Source: Alphaproteobacteria bacterium (GTDB lineage: Bacteria; Pseudomonadota; Alphaproteobacteria; Reyranellales; Reyranellaceae). From it: a DNA stretch of 64,000 nt. The stretch is taken from positions 1-64,000 of the forward strand of contig VGCZ01000015.1 in NCBI GenBank assembly GCA_016869975.1, in the 5' to 3' direction. A program made the position numbers and the translations under genes. Positions 43,864 to 52,674 of the stretch are shown here, piece by piece (positions within the stretch are counted from its first letter, which is position 1; each line of letters begins with the position of its first letter). The notes below the pieces were generated by a model. That model ran no database searches. It worked only from the letters and a program-made list of their open reading frames with translations, and had not been told where the DNA came from.

Positions 43864-45102
43864 TCAGCCCTCCGCCGTTCCTTCCAGCAGCTTGACCTTG
43901 AATTGCCGGCTGAGCGCGTTGACCAGCTCGCGCACGTGCGCCGCGTCGCGGGTCTCGACCAGCAACTCGAGTGTCGCGCTCTTGGCGGCCACGCCGCCGA
44001 ACAGGCGCTGATGCTGGACCTCCAGGATGTTGCCGCCGGCCTCGCCGACGATGCCGGCGACGCGCGCGAGCTGGCCGGGCGCGTCGGTGATCTTCACCCG
44101 AAGCCGCACGACACGGCCATCGCGCACCAGTCCGCGCATCAGAATCGAGGCGAGCAGGCGGGTGTCGATATTGCCGCCGCACAGCACGACGCCCACCGCG
44201 CGACCGGCGAAGCTCTCGCGATGCGCCAGGATCGCGGCCAGGCCGGCGGCGCCGGCGCCTTCGGCCACGGTCTTCTCGACCTCCAGGAACAGCACGATGG
44301 CGCGCTCAATGTCGGTCTCGTCGACCAGCTTCACCTCGGCGACCAGCTCGCGGCAGACCGCCAAGGGCAGCACGCCGGTGTCGCGTACGGCGATGCCCTC
44401 GGCGATGGTCTCGCCGCCCACCTGGACCGGCTCGCCGTGCAGGATCTGGTACAGCGCGGGATAGCCCGTGGTCTCGACGCCGATGACGCGGATATCGGGC
44501 TTCAGCGCCTTGGCCGCGATGGCGATGCCCGAGATGAGCCCGCCGCCGCCCACTGGCACGACCAGGGTGTCGAGATGCGGCGCGTCCTGCAGCATCTCCA
44601 GCCCCACCGTGCCCTGGCCGGCGATGATCGCGGCATCGTCGTAGGGATGCACGAATGTCAGGCCCTCGGCCTCGGCGATGCGCCGTGCTTCGGCGCCGGC
44701 TTCCGATAGCGAGTCGCCGTGCAGCACCACGCGGGCGCCGTGATCGCGCGTGTGCTTGACCTTCACGAAGGGCGCGAAGGCCGGCATGACGATGGTCGCG
44801 GGAATGTCGAGTCGGCCGGCGTGGTAGGCCACGCCCTGCGCATGGTTACCGGCCGACATGGCGATCACGCCGCGGCCGCGCTGCTCGCGCGACAGCGTCG
44901 AGAGCTTGGTCAGCGCGCCGCGTTCCTTGAACGAGGCGGTGAACTGCAGGTTCTCGAATTTCACCCAGACATCGCAGCCGCAGACACGCGACAGCGTGCG
45001 GGAGTGCAGCATGGGCGTGCGCGCGACCTGGCCTTGCAGCAATCGGGCGGCGGCCTCGACGTCGGCGAGGGTGACGGGCAGGGTGGATGTGGGCGCGTTC
45101 AT
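43864..45102 (-). CDS. ilvA: Threonine ammonia-lyase (biosynthetic or catabolic)
   Basis: This 412-residue enzyme deaminates threonine to 2-oxobutanoate. The PLP Lys59 lies in QFTASFKERGA, and the glycine phosphate loop is GGGGLISG. An ACT-like regulatory domain occupies residues about 330-412 (VRLRVKITDAPGQLARV). The size and single ACT domain suggest a short-form enzyme, related to TdcB and some IlvA. ATG 45102 has a weak binding site. The DMT exporter gene is upstream with a gap of 20 bases. Confidence 0.93.
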   Translation of the reverse strand: MNAPTSTLPVTLADVEAAARLLQGQVARTPMLHSRTLSRVCGCDVWVKFENLQFTASFKERGALTKLSTLSREQRGRGVIAMSAGNHAQGVAYHAGRLDIPATIVMPAFAPFVKVKHTRDHGARVVLHGDSLSEAGAEARRIAEAEGLTFVHPYDDAAIIAGQGTVGLEMLQDAPHLDTLVVPVGGGGLISGIAIAAKALKPDIRVIGVETTGYPALYQILHGEPVQVGGETIAEGIAVRDTGVLPLAVCRELVAEVKLVDETDIERAIVLFLEVEKTVAEGAGAAGLAAILAHRESFAGRAVGVVLCGGNIDTRLLASILMRGLVRDGRVVRLRVKITDAPGQLARVAGIVGEAGGNILEVQHQRLFGGVAAKSATLELLVETRDAAHVRELVNALSRQFKVKLLEGTAEG

Positions 45103-45122
45103 CGCGGTCTTGTAGCACGGTG

Positions 45123-46040
45123 TCAGGCGTGCGGCCGCCGGCTCTCGTAGCGCGCGATCCACACCGTGGCGCCGCAGATCACCGCGCCGCCAGCGAGGGT
45201 CCAGACGGTCGGGATGTGGCTGAAGACGAGGAAACCGGCGAGCGAGGCGTAGAGCAGGTCGACGAAGCGCACCGACTGCACGGCGCCGACATCGGCGATG
45301 CGGAAGGCGCGCGTCATGCAGTAATGCGCCGCCGAGCCGATCAGGCCGCACGAAGTGAGCAACGCCCATTCCACCGGCGTCGGCCAGCGCCAGTCGATCA
45401 GGGCGAAGGGCAGGCTGAGCACCGTCATGAGCAGGCCGAGCCAGAAGACGATGGCGTCTGGTCGCTCGACGCGGGTCTGTACCTTCGACATCAGGAAGGA
45501 GATCGAGGTGATCGGCGAGCACAGCACCAGCAGCAGCAGGGCCCAGGCCGGGCTGTCGCCGGCAGCGAACAAGCCCGGCGCCAGCACGATCAGCACGCCG
45601 GCGAAGGCGACGAGGACGGCGATCCAGCGCGCCGCGTACATGCGCTCGCCGAGGAACAGCGAGGCGCCCAGCATCATGTAGATCGGGCCGGTAAAGCCGA
45701 TCGCCGAGGTCTCGGCGAGGCCGACAAAGGGCAGGGCGATGAACCACAGCATCGAGCCCGCCGCGTGGAAGACGCTGCGCACCGCCATGAACCCTGGGCG
45801 GCGCGGCCGGTAGGCCGCCCAGCCGGCGTGGATCGCGAACGGCAGCAGGATGATCGAGCCGGTGAGGTAGCGCAGGCAGACCACCTGTGGCGGGTACATG
45901 TCGTGCGTCAGGACCTTCTGCTGCGCGTTGAGCGCGGCGAACAGCAGGCCGGCGGCGAGCATCCACAGGATGCCGCGCACCGACGGCGTCAGCCGCGCCC
46001 AGGCCGCGGGTCCAGCGGAGGATCCGGGAGGGCTGTTCAT
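45123..46040 (-). CDS. DMT-family (EamA) inner membrane transporter
   Basis: This 305-residue membrane protein has about ten hydrophobic segments and two EamA repeats (GILWMLAAGLLFAALNAQQK and LLLVLCSPITSISFLMSKVQ). Such carriers usually export amino acids or metabolites. It lies immediately upstream of ilvA, suggesting threonine or a branched-chain related export, an inference only. A family 2 palindrome is ten bases upstream of the start and supplies purine-rich sequence at the binding site. Confidence 0.92.
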   Translation of the reverse strand: MNSPPGSSAGPAAWARLTPSVRGILWMLAAGLLFAALNAQQKVLTHDMYPPQVVCLRYLTGSIILLPFAIHAGWAAYRPRRPGFMAVRSVFHAAGSMLWFIALPFVGLAETSAIGFTGPIYMMLGASLFLGERMYAARWIAVLVAFAGVLIVLAPGLFAAGDSPAWALLLLVLCSPITSISFLMSKVQTRVERPDAIVFWLGLLMTVLSLPFALIDWRWPTPVEWALLTSCGLIGSAAHYCMTRAFRIADVGAVQSVRFVDLLYASLAGFLVFSHIPTVWTLAGGAVICGATVWIARYESRRPHA

Positions 46041-46049
46041 GCTTCTTCT

Positions 46050-46075
46050 CTTCTCCCCGCTTGCGCGGGGAGAAG
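46050..46075. repeat. Palindrome, family 2, at a ribosome-binding site
   Basis: CTTCTCCCCGC and GCGGGGAGAAG with a TTGC loop. On the minus strand the purine arm lies just upstream of the DMT transporter start. Confidence 0.8.
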
Positions 46076-46089
46076 GAAAGACAGCGGCG

Positions 46090-47199
46090 TCAGCGCAGCA
46101 CCGTGACGGTCTTGCGCTTGATGAGCTCGAAATCGATCGGCGCGCCGATTCCCGGGCCGGTCGGCGCGTGCACGAAACCGTCCTTGTCAGGGTCGATGTC
46201 GGGGTTCAGCCCGTACTTCTGCGCGCCGGATGGCAGCAGTACCTCGAAGAACTCGGTGTTGCGGATCGCCATGGCGACATGCAGCTGGGCGAAGTTGTTG
46301 TGCGAGTTGCCGCCGTGGTGGATCTCGTAGGTCATGCGGAAGGCCTCGGCGAGATGCGCCGTCTTCATGAGCGTCGTGATGCCGCCCTTCACCGCGATGT
46401 CGCCGCGCAGATAGTCGGTGGCGCGCTCGACGATCCACGGCGCGTAGCTCTCCAGGCCGCTGATCGGATACTCGGTGGCGAGGATCGGGATCTTCAGCAG
46501 CTGCTTGAGCTTGACGTAGCCGTAGAGGTCCTGGTCGTGCAGCGGGTCTTCGTACCAGTGGAAACCCAGCTCCTCGACCGCCTTGCCCACGCGCAGCGCC
46601 TCGGGGAAGGCGTAGCTCCAGGTCGAATCGAGCATGATGGTGTAGTCGTCGCCGACCGCGCGGCGCACCGCCTCGCAGACCTTGATGTCCTCGCGCCAGC
46701 GGGTCGGCGGATGGATCTTGTAGGCCGCCCAGCCGCCCGCCTTGTATTGCTGCGCCTCGGCGGCGTAGGCCTCCACCGAACTCAGCACGGCGGAGCTCGC
46801 GTAGGCCGGGATCTTGGTCCTGTACGTGCCGAGCAGGCGATGGACAGGCTGGTTCGCCGCCTTGCCGGCGATGTCCCACAGCGCCACGTCGCAGGCGCCG
46901 ATGCAGCGCACGGTCGACGCGCGCACACGCCGCCACAGATCCTGATTCAGCCGCTCGCGATCGAGCGGATCCTGGCCCATCAGCATCGGCTTGAGGTGGC
47001 GGATCAGGCCCGGCCCGTCGGTCGAGGCCGGGTTCATCGCCGAGCCGAGGAAGGCGTGGCCCGTGACGCCCTGGTCGGTGATCACGCTCAGCAGCCCAAG
47101 GTCGCTGCTACCCGCCGAGCGCGCCGAATGGCCGCCATAGGTGGTCGCCGGGATGTCGTCCCAGGCGAACAGCGTCAAGGTGACGTCGGTGATCTTCAT
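46090..47199 (-). CDS. Enolase-superfamily enzyme (mandelate racemase/muconate lactonising enzyme type)
   Basis: This 369-residue protein has a capping domain at both ends and a (beta/alpha)7-beta barrel. The Mg ligands are Asp in MLDSTWSY, Glu in WYEDPL and Glu in LATEYPIS; Lys in AAYKIHPP and His in EIHHGGNS are the likely base/acid residues. The Lys-x-Lys of mandelate racemase is replaced, so it is probably a sugar-acid dehydratase type of unknown substrate. It is divergent from the RAYT element. Confidence 0.9.
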   Translation of the reverse strand: MKITDVTLTLFAWDDIPATTYGGHSARSAGSSDLGLLSVITDQGVTGHAFLGSAMNPASTDGPGLIRHLKPMLMGQDPLDRERLNQDLWRRVRASTVRCIGACDVALWDIAGKAANQPVHRLLGTYRTKIPAYASSAVLSSVEAYAAEAQQYKAGGWAAYKIHPPTRWREDIKVCEAVRRAVGDDYTIMLDSTWSYAFPEALRVGKAVEELGFHWYEDPLHDQDLYGYVKLKQLLKIPILATEYPISGLESYAPWIVERATDYLRGDIAVKGGITTLMKTAHLAEAFRMTYEIHHGGNSHNNFAQLHVAMAIRNTEFFEVLLPSGAQKYGLNPDIDPDKDGFVHAPTGPGIGAPIDFELIKRKTVTVLR

Positions 47200-47335
47200 G
47201 GTTCCCTCCCGCGATCCGAGCAGCCTAGCCGCCCGTGCCCCGACGCGGAACGGCCGGCCACGCCGACCTGCTATTCGCCGGACGAGGGCGCTCGCGGCCC
47301 CTTCGACCGGCGACGGCGGCCTTCGACGACGCCAT

Positions 47336-47374
47336 AACGCAAGCCTGACACCATGCTGGTGTCAGGCTTGCGTT
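47336..47374. repeat. REP-type hairpin left of the RAYT gene
   Basis: AACGCAAGCCTGACACC-ATGCT-GGTGTCAGGCTTGCGTT is a perfect 17-base inverted repeat with a five-base loop. Confidence 0.9.
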
Positions 47375-47418
47375 CTCACGTTGTTTGAAGGAGGATGGTG
47401 GCGTCCGGAGGATCCGTG

Positions 47419-48393
47419 GTGCCCCGCAAGCCCCGCCTGCATGTCGATGGCGCGATCTACCATGTGACGCTGCGCGGCGACGCCGGGCGGCCGATCTTCG
47501 CCGACGACGCCGACCGGTCGCGCTGGGAGGGGCTGCTCGCCGAGGGCGTGGCGCGCCACGGCCACCGGGTGTTGGCCTATTGCTGGATGGGCGACCATGT
47601 GCATCTGTGCCTGCGCGTCGCCGAGGCGCCGCTGTCGCGCATCATGCAGCAGCTCGTCTCGCGCTACGCCCGTGCCTTCAACCGCCGGCACGGCCGCGTC
47701 GGCCATGTCTTCCAGGGACGCTTCCGGGCGATGCTGGTCGGCGACGATGCCTATCGCCTGGGCCTCCTGCGCTACATCCACCGCGATCCCGTGGCGGCCG
47801 GGCTGGTGCGCGACCCGCGCCGGTATCGCTGGTCCAGCCATGGCGCGCTCTGCGGCGCGGCGCGGTCGCCGGCGTGGCTGGACCACACCGGGACGCTTGC
47901 GCTGTTCGCGCGCGACGCGAAGCTGGCGCGGCGGCGGCTGCATGCCTTCGTGATGGGGGCGGCCGGCGGGCGGGCGGCGGTCGACGAGTCCGCGATTTGG
48001 GCCGAGATCGAGGCGGCGATCGCCTCGCCCTCGGTTGCGACGCTTGGCAAGCCGCCGCGCGGCACGCGGCGCCAGGGCGCGCGACGAGAGCTGGCGCGCC
48101 CGCCCAGATTGGCGGCGGTGATCGACGCCGCGGCGCGGCTGGCGGGCGTCGAGCGGCGCGCGCTAGTTGGTCCGACGCGGGCGCGGGCGGCGTCGCGGGC
48201 GCGCGGCATCGCCGGGCTGCTGGCCCAGGCGACGGGTGCGGCCTCGCTGTCGGCGCTGGCGCGCGCCACCGGGCGCGATCCCGGCTCGATCAGCCGGGCA
48301 GTCGAGGCGGCGCGTCGTCAGGCGGCGACCGATGGCGGCCTGGCGCGGCGGTTGGCGGCGGCGCGCCGGGCACTGATGCAGAAAACGCGATAA
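47419..48393 (+). CDS. REP-associated tyrosine transposase (RAYT, Y1/HUH type)
   Basis: The 324-residue protein has the RAYT domain: PRKPRLHVDGAIYHVTLRG at the start, the His-x-His metal motif in WMGDHVHLCL and the catalytic Tyr in SRYARAFNRRHGR, followed by RYIHRDPVAAGLV. A C-terminal extension of about 150 Ala/Arg-rich residues ends with a helix-turn-helix-like segment (LARATGRDPGSISRAVE). I chose GTG 47419 because GGAGG lies seven bases upstream and it matches the family N-terminus; ATG 47395 is adjacent to its site. The TAA stop is provided by the REP copy at 48390-48407. Confidence 0.85.
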   Translation: MPRKPRLHVDGAIYHVTLRGDAGRPIFADDADRSRWEGLLAEGVARHGHRVLAYCWMGDHVHLCLRVAEAPLSRIMQQLVSRYARAFNRRHGRVGHVFQGRFRAMLVGDDAYRLGLLRYIHRDPVAAGLVRDPRRYRWSSHGALCGAARSPAWLDHTGTLALFARDAKLARRRLHAFVMGAAGGRAAVDESAIWAEIEAAIASPSVATLGKPPRGTRRQGARRELARPPRLAAVIDAAARLAGVERRALVGPTRARAASRARGIAGLLAQATGAASLSALARATGRDPGSISRAVEAARRQAATDGGLARRLAAARRALMQKTR

Positions 48394-48407
48394 CGCAAGC
48401 CTGACAC
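48390..48407. repeat. Right-hand REP copy, overlapping the RAYT stop
   Basis: The 18 bases are identical to 47334-47351. The TAA at 48391-48393 ends the transposase gene. The sequence lies 18 bases upstream of the next start codon. Confidence 0.9.
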
Positions 48408-48425
48408 TGCGGGTCCAGAGTTCGT

Positions 48426-49565
48426 ATGAAGATCACCGACATCGTCTGTCATGTACTGCAGAGCAAGGTCGAGAGGCCGTTCGTCTCGGCGCGCGGCTGG
48501 GTGTATGCGACGCGCTCCTCCTGCGTGGTCGAGATCACGACCGACGCGGGCCTCACCGGCTGGGGCGAGTGCTACGGCCCTTCGGCGGTCGCCAAGGCGT
48601 TCATCGAGACGCAGTATCGCGCGCGCCTGATCGGGCGCGATCCGTTCGACGTCGAGGTGATCTGGGAGGACCTCTACAACCGCATCAAGGATTACGGCAC
48701 GACTGGCATGGCGATCTCGGCCATGTCGGGCATCGACATCGCGCTCTGGGACATCATGGGCCGCGCGGTGAACAAGCCGGTGCACAAGCTCATCGGCGGT
48801 GCCTACCGCAACTCGGTGATTCCCTACGCCACCGGCCTGTACTTCATCGACATGGACCGGCTGGTCGAGGAAGCGGTCGAGGAGGCGCTGGAATTCAAGG
48901 CGATGGGCTTCCGCGCCATCAAGATGAAGATCGGCCTGGGCGATCTGCAGCGCGACGCCGCCCGAGTTGCCGCCGTCCGGGAGGCGATCGGCCCCGAGAT
49001 CAAGCTGGCGGTCGACGCCAACCACTGCTTCTCCGTCCCCAACGCCATCAAGCTCGGCCGCATGCTGGAGGAGCATGATATCCTCTGGTTCGAGGAGCCG
49101 ATCAGCCCCGAGGATCATGACGGTTACGTTGAGGTAACCAGATCCCTCGACATGGCCGTGGCTGGCGGCGAGAACGACTTCACCCGCTGGGGCTTCCGCG
49201 ACATCATCGCGTCCAAGGCGATGGACATCGTGCAGCCCGACCTCTGCGCCGCCGGCGGTTTCTCGGAGTGTCGCAAAATAGCCGCCCTCGCCTCCGCCTT
49301 CGGCGTCGAGTGTGTGCCGCACGCCTGGGGCTCGGCGATCGGCCTGGCTGCCACGGTGCAGTTCCTCGCCGCCCTGCCCGATCAGCCGCCGGCCTTCCGG
49401 CCGATGCCGCCGATGCTGGAGTTCGAGCAGACGCCCAATCCGCTGCGCGACCATCTCGCCACCGTGCCGATCGAGCAGAAGGGCGGCGCCGTGGCGGTGC
49501 CGGACGGGCCGGGCCTGGGCATCGAGATCGATCGCGCGGTGCTGGCGAAGTACAAGGTGGCGTGA
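48426..49565 (+). CDS. Enolase-superfamily enzyme (mandelate racemase subgroup)
   Basis: This 379-residue protein has Lys-x-Lys in AIKMKIG, metal ligands Asp in AVDANHCF, Glu in WFEEPIS and Glu in AGGENDFT, and His in PHAWGSAIG with Asp in QPDLCAAGG. This set fits the mandelate racemase subgroup, whose members racemise or dehydrate acid sugars. It is the first gene of a run of six on the plus strand. The binding site is weak and lies beside the REP copy. Confidence 0.92.
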   Translation: MKITDIVCHVLQSKVERPFVSARGWVYATRSSCVVEITTDAGLTGWGECYGPSAVAKAFIETQYRARLIGRDPFDVEVIWEDLYNRIKDYGTTGMAISAMSGIDIALWDIMGRAVNKPVHKLIGGAYRNSVIPYATGLYFIDMDRLVEEAVEEALEFKAMGFRAIKMKIGLGDLQRDAARVAAVREAIGPEIKLAVDANHCFSVPNAIKLGRMLEEHDILWFEEPISPEDHDGYVEVTRSLDMAVAGGENDFTRWGFRDIIASKAMDIVQPDLCAAGGFSECRKIAALASAFGVECVPHAWGSAIGLAATVQFLAALPDQPPAFRPMPPMLEFEQTPNPLRDHLATVPIEQKGGAVAVPDGPGLGIEIDRAVLAKYKVA

Positions 49566-49567
49566 GC

Positions 49568-50734
49568 ATGAAGATCACTGCCATCCGCGGCACCTGGGTG
49601 CACGTGCCGATCCCCGAGGCGGGCCAGCACGTCAGCAATTTCGGCCGCGTCGCCTCCTTCGATTCGGTGATCGTGCGCGTCGACACCGATGCCGGTATCT
49701 CCGGCTGGGGCGAGGCCAAGGCCGGCGTCGGATCGGCGGCGTCGTGCGCCGGCTTGGCGGCGATGGTCAATCTCGACCTCGCGCCGATGCTGGTGGGCCA
49801 GGACCCGCGCGACATCTCCAGGCTGTGGGACGTGATGTACAACAACCAGCGCGAGGGTCATGCGATCGCGCGTGGCCATGGATTGCCGCAACTCGGACGG
49901 CGTGGCCTGACGATCAGCGCCATCGCCGGCATCGACATCGCGCTGTGGGACATTCTGGGAAAGTCGCTCAACGCGCCGGTTTGGCGGTTACTCGGTGGTC
50001 GCAGAGCCGAGCGCATGCCGGCCTATGCCTCGGGCGGTTGGGCCGACGCCGCCAATATCGGCAAGCAGCTGCTGGGCTACATCGAGAGAGGCGGCTTTCG
50101 CGCGGTGAAGATGCGCGTGGGCGTGATGGACGGCACGCCGGCGCGCTCGGCCGCGCGGGTCAAGGCGGCACGCGCGGCGCTGGGACCGGATATCGGCCTG
50201 GCCTGCGACGCGCACGGCACCTTCTCCGTCGCCGAGGCCAAGGCCTTCGCGCGCATGGTCGAGGACTGCGACCTGATGTGGTTCGAGGAGCCGGTGTCGG
50301 GCGACGACAAGAGCGGCATGGCCGAGGTGCGCCGTTCCGCGTCGGTGCCGATCAGCGCCGGCGAGAGCGAGTTCACGCGCCATGACTTCCGCGACCTCGC
50401 CGAATTGCGTGCCGCCGACATCCTGCAGCCCGACCTCGCCATCGCCGGCGGCATCACCGAAGGCGTGCGCATCGCCGCCATCGCCTCGGCCTTCAACCTG
50501 CGCCTGGCGCCGCATCTGTGGTCGGGCGCGCCGGGCTTCGCCGCGGGCCTGGCGCTGGCGGCGACCTCTTCCGCCGGCTTCGTTCTGGAGTACTCTCTGG
50601 GCAGCAATCCGATGCTGCAGGAGCTGGTGCGCGAGAAGTTCCCGGTCGAGGGCGGTATGGTCGAGATCCCCGACCGGCCGGGGCTCGGCATCACAGTGGA
50701 CGAGACCTTCGTGGAGAAGTACGCGCGGCGCTGA
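49568..50734 (+). CDS. Enolase-superfamily enzyme (mandelate racemase subgroup), paralogue
   Basis: This 388-residue protein has Lys-x-Arg in AVKMRVG, Asp in CDAHGTF, Glu in WFEEPVS and Glu in SAGESEFT, plus His in APHLWSGA. The second Lys of the KxK motif is Arg here, so the chemistry may be one-sided (dehydration rather than racemisation). It starts two bases after the previous stop, so the two are co-expressed; the pair could act on opposite epimers of one acid sugar. Confidence 0.92.
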   Translation: MKITAIRGTWVHVPIPEAGQHVSNFGRVASFDSVIVRVDTDAGISGWGEAKAGVGSAASCAGLAAMVNLDLAPMLVGQDPRDISRLWDVMYNNQREGHAIARGHGLPQLGRRGLTISAIAGIDIALWDILGKSLNAPVWRLLGGRRAERMPAYASGGWADAANIGKQLLGYIERGGFRAVKMRVGVMDGTPARSAARVKAARAALGPDIGLACDAHGTFSVAEAKAFARMVEDCDLMWFEEPVSGDDKSGMAEVRRSASVPISAGESEFTRHDFRDLAELRAADILQPDLAIAGGITEGVRIAAIASAFNLRLAPHLWSGAPGFAAGLALAATSSAGFVLEYSLGSNPMLQELVREKFPVEGGMVEIPDRPGLGITVDETFVEKYARR

Positions 50735-50749
50735 CGCGAGGAGGCGATC

Positions 50750-51145
50750 ATGTCGGCCGAACCCAAACCCGCCCCCATGCTGGTTGGCGCCGCCACGGTC
50801 TTCACCGTGCGCGACATCGCCGCCAGCCGCGACCACTTTCGCGACGCGCATGGCTTCGCCATCACCTTCGAGTGGGGTACGCCGCTTCATTATATCTGCA
50901 TGTGTCGCGACGAGGTGCAGTTGCATCTGCTGTCGGCCGCCCAGACCGAGCGTCGGCCGGGACAGTCGGGTCTCTGCATCTTCGTGCGTGACGTCGACGC
51001 GGTGTACGAGGATCTCAAGGCGCGCGGCGCCAAGATCGTGAAGCCGCCGGAAACCTACGCCTACGGCATGCGCGACTTCGACGCGCTGGATCTCGATGGC
51101 AACCAGATCACGTACGGCATGGGTGTGAACGAAACCGAGAAGTGA
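50750..51145 (+). CDS. VOC-family protein (glyoxalase/dioxygenase fold)
   Basis: This 131-residue single-domain protein has the VOC beta-alpha-beta pattern (VFTVRDIAASRDHFRDAHG and FDALDLDGNQITYG). Possible metal ligands are His in LHYIC or LHLLS and Glu/Gln near the C-terminus. It is probably an isomerase, epimerase or lyase. A good AGGAGG site precedes the ATG and the gene lies within the enolase-superfamily operon. Confidence 0.88.
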   Translation: MSAEPKPAPMLVGAATVFTVRDIAASRDHFRDAHGFAITFEWGTPLHYICMCRDEVQLHLLSAAQTERRPGQSGLCIFVRDVDAVYEDLKARGAKIVKPPETYAYGMRDFDALDLDGNQITYGMGVNETEK

Positions 51146-51160
51146 AACAGGGAGTGTGTG

Positions 51161-52132
51161 ATGCTGAGACGGACAGCGATGACAGGCGCCGCGGGAATGG
51201 CGGCGGTGGCGGCCATGGGCGGGCCGGCGAGCGCGCAGCTCAAGGGCGACGTGCGCATCTTCTGCGGCTTTCCGCCGGGCGGCACCGCCGATTTGCTGTG
51301 CCGGCTGCTCGCCGACGCGACCGGCCCGGTCGTCGGCCAGAAGATGATCGTCGAGACCAAGACCGGCGCGAGTGGCTTCATCGCCAACGAGGCGGTGGCC
51401 AAGTCGCCGCCCGATGGCCAGACCATCCTGCTCGCCGCCATGGCCGCGTTTTGCGTGGCACCCGTCATGCCCGGCCAGAAGCTGCCGATCGACGTCGACA
51501 AGGATCTGACGCCGATCATCAACATCGCCGGCGTCTACAACATGCTGGTGGTCGGCAAGCACGTCACACTGCGCACCGTCCCCGAGATCATCGACTTTGC
51601 CAGGAAGAACCCCGGCAAGCTCAGCTACGCCTCGGCCGGCAACGGCACGTCGCAGCACCTCGCCGGCGAGATGTTCAAGCGCATGGCCGGCGTCGACCTG
51701 CTGCACATCCCCTATCGCGGCGGCGCGCCGGCGATCCAGGACATGGTCGCCGGCAATGTCGATCTGATGTTCGGCAACATGCCGGAGTTCCTGGGCCAGA
51801 TTGGCGGCAAGAATTTGATCCCGATCGCCTTCGGCGCGCCCAGGCCGTCGCCGATGTTCGCCGACCTGCCGACCATCTCCAAGACGGTGCCGGGCTTCGA
51901 GGTCGTCAACTGGTTCGGCATCTTCGGCCCCGGCGGCGTGCCCAAGCCGATGATCGAGTACTGGAACAAGTCGCTGACCGCAGCCGTCGCCAAGCCCGAC
52001 ATGCAGAAGCGCTTCCTCGAGAACGGCATGGAGACGCTGACCGGCCCGACCGAGCAACTCGCGGCCATGATCGCCAAGGATCGCGCCAAGTGGAGCGAGG
52101 TCATCAAGGCGGCGGGCATGCGCGCCGACTGA
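51161..52132 (+). CDS. Bug-family (TctC-like) solute-binding protein
   Basis: This 323-residue periplasmic protein has a signal peptide (MLRRTAMTGAAGMAAVAAMG, cut near ASAQ) and the motifs DVRIFCGFPPGGTADL, ETKTGASGF and IPYRGGAPAIQD. It is encoded in the operon with two acid-sugar enzymes, so I infer that it binds their substrate. AGGGAG precedes ATG 51161. Confidence 0.93.
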   Translation: MLRRTAMTGAAGMAAVAAMGGPASAQLKGDVRIFCGFPPGGTADLLCRLLADATGPVVGQKMIVETKTGASGFIANEAVAKSPPDGQTILLAAMAAFCVAPVMPGQKLPIDVDKDLTPIINIAGVYNMLVVGKHVTLRTVPEIIDFARKNPGKLSYASAGNGTSQHLAGEMFKRMAGVDLLHIPYRGGAPAIQDMVAGNVDLMFGNMPEFLGQIGGKNLIPIAFGAPRPSPMFADLPTISKTVPGFEVVNWFGIFGPGGVPKPMIEYWNKSLTAAVAKPDMQKRFLENGMETLTGPTEQLAAMIAKDRAKWSEVIKAAGMRAD

Positions 52133-52152
52133 CGACGGAAGGGGCAATCGGC

Positions 52153-52665
52153 ATGGGTCTGTTCGACTGGCTGACCGGCACGAAGAAGCCGCCGGCGGGC
52201 GTCGTCGCCAGGACGCCGGCCGAGGTCCATGCCGCGATCCTCGCGGTCAACCGGCCGACCGCGCCGTTCGTCGTGCGCGACGGCGCGCCGGAGCAGGTCG
52301 ACCTGGTCGCGGAGTGGCGCATCGTCGATGCCCAATGGTACGAAATCTTCGCCAAGTCAGGCCTGACCAAGGTGTTCAAGGTGCTGATGCGGCTGGATCC
52401 GCAGAAGCGCGAGGTGCGCGCCGTCGACCAGGAATGGACGGTCGAGTGGCGCCTGGGTATTCCCTCGCTGTCGCTATCGGCCGAAGCGTTCCGCGGCCAG
52501 AAGGTGGCGATCGAATTCGGCACCGCCTATGCGTTCACAGAGCAGGGCAGCTACGGACAGGTCTACCACTACAAATTCGCCACGTCGGAGATCAAGAAGC
52601 CGCTGCAGGACGCGGTCGCCGCCGCGGGGTGGACGTGGCGCGGCGTGTCCTTCGGCAAGCTGTAG
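52153..52665 (+). CDS. Conserved protein of unknown function
   Basis: This 170-residue protein has no signal peptide or transmembrane segment. It starts MGLFDWLTGTKKPPAGVV and contains a mixed alpha/beta part with many Trp, Tyr and Phe (EWRIVDAQWYEIFAKSG, FATSEIKKPLQDAV). I do not recognise a named family. It lies 20 bases after the Bug gene and 9 bases before a secreted protein gene. Confidence 0.7.
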   Translation: MGLFDWLTGTKKPPAGVVARTPAEVHAAILAVNRPTAPFVVRDGAPEQVDLVAEWRIVDAQWYEIFAKSGLTKVFKVLMRLDPQKREVRAVDQEWTVEWRLGIPSLSLSAEAFRGQKVAIEFGTAYAFTEQGSYGQVYHYKFATSEIKKPLQDAVAAAGWTWRGVSFGKL

Positions 52666-52674
52666 GAGGTCGTC

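Larger units (their letters stand above)
47334..48407. mobile_element. REP-RAYT unit: transposase gene between REP sequences
   Basis: The 1074-base unit is bounded by an 18-base direct repeat ATAACGCAAGCCTGACAC (47334-47351 and 48390-48407). At the left end the sequence continues as a perfect 17-base hairpin (47336-47374); at the right end only one arm is present. Inside lies a single REP-associated tyrosine transposase gene. The unit sits in the divergent promoter region between two enolase-superfamily genes. Confidence 0.75.

Noticed and set aside
47334-48407. Complete IS200/IS605 insertion sequence with TnpB
   Set aside because: Only a RAYT gene is present, with a REP hairpin and direct REP copies; no tnpB or typical IS200 ends are seen.
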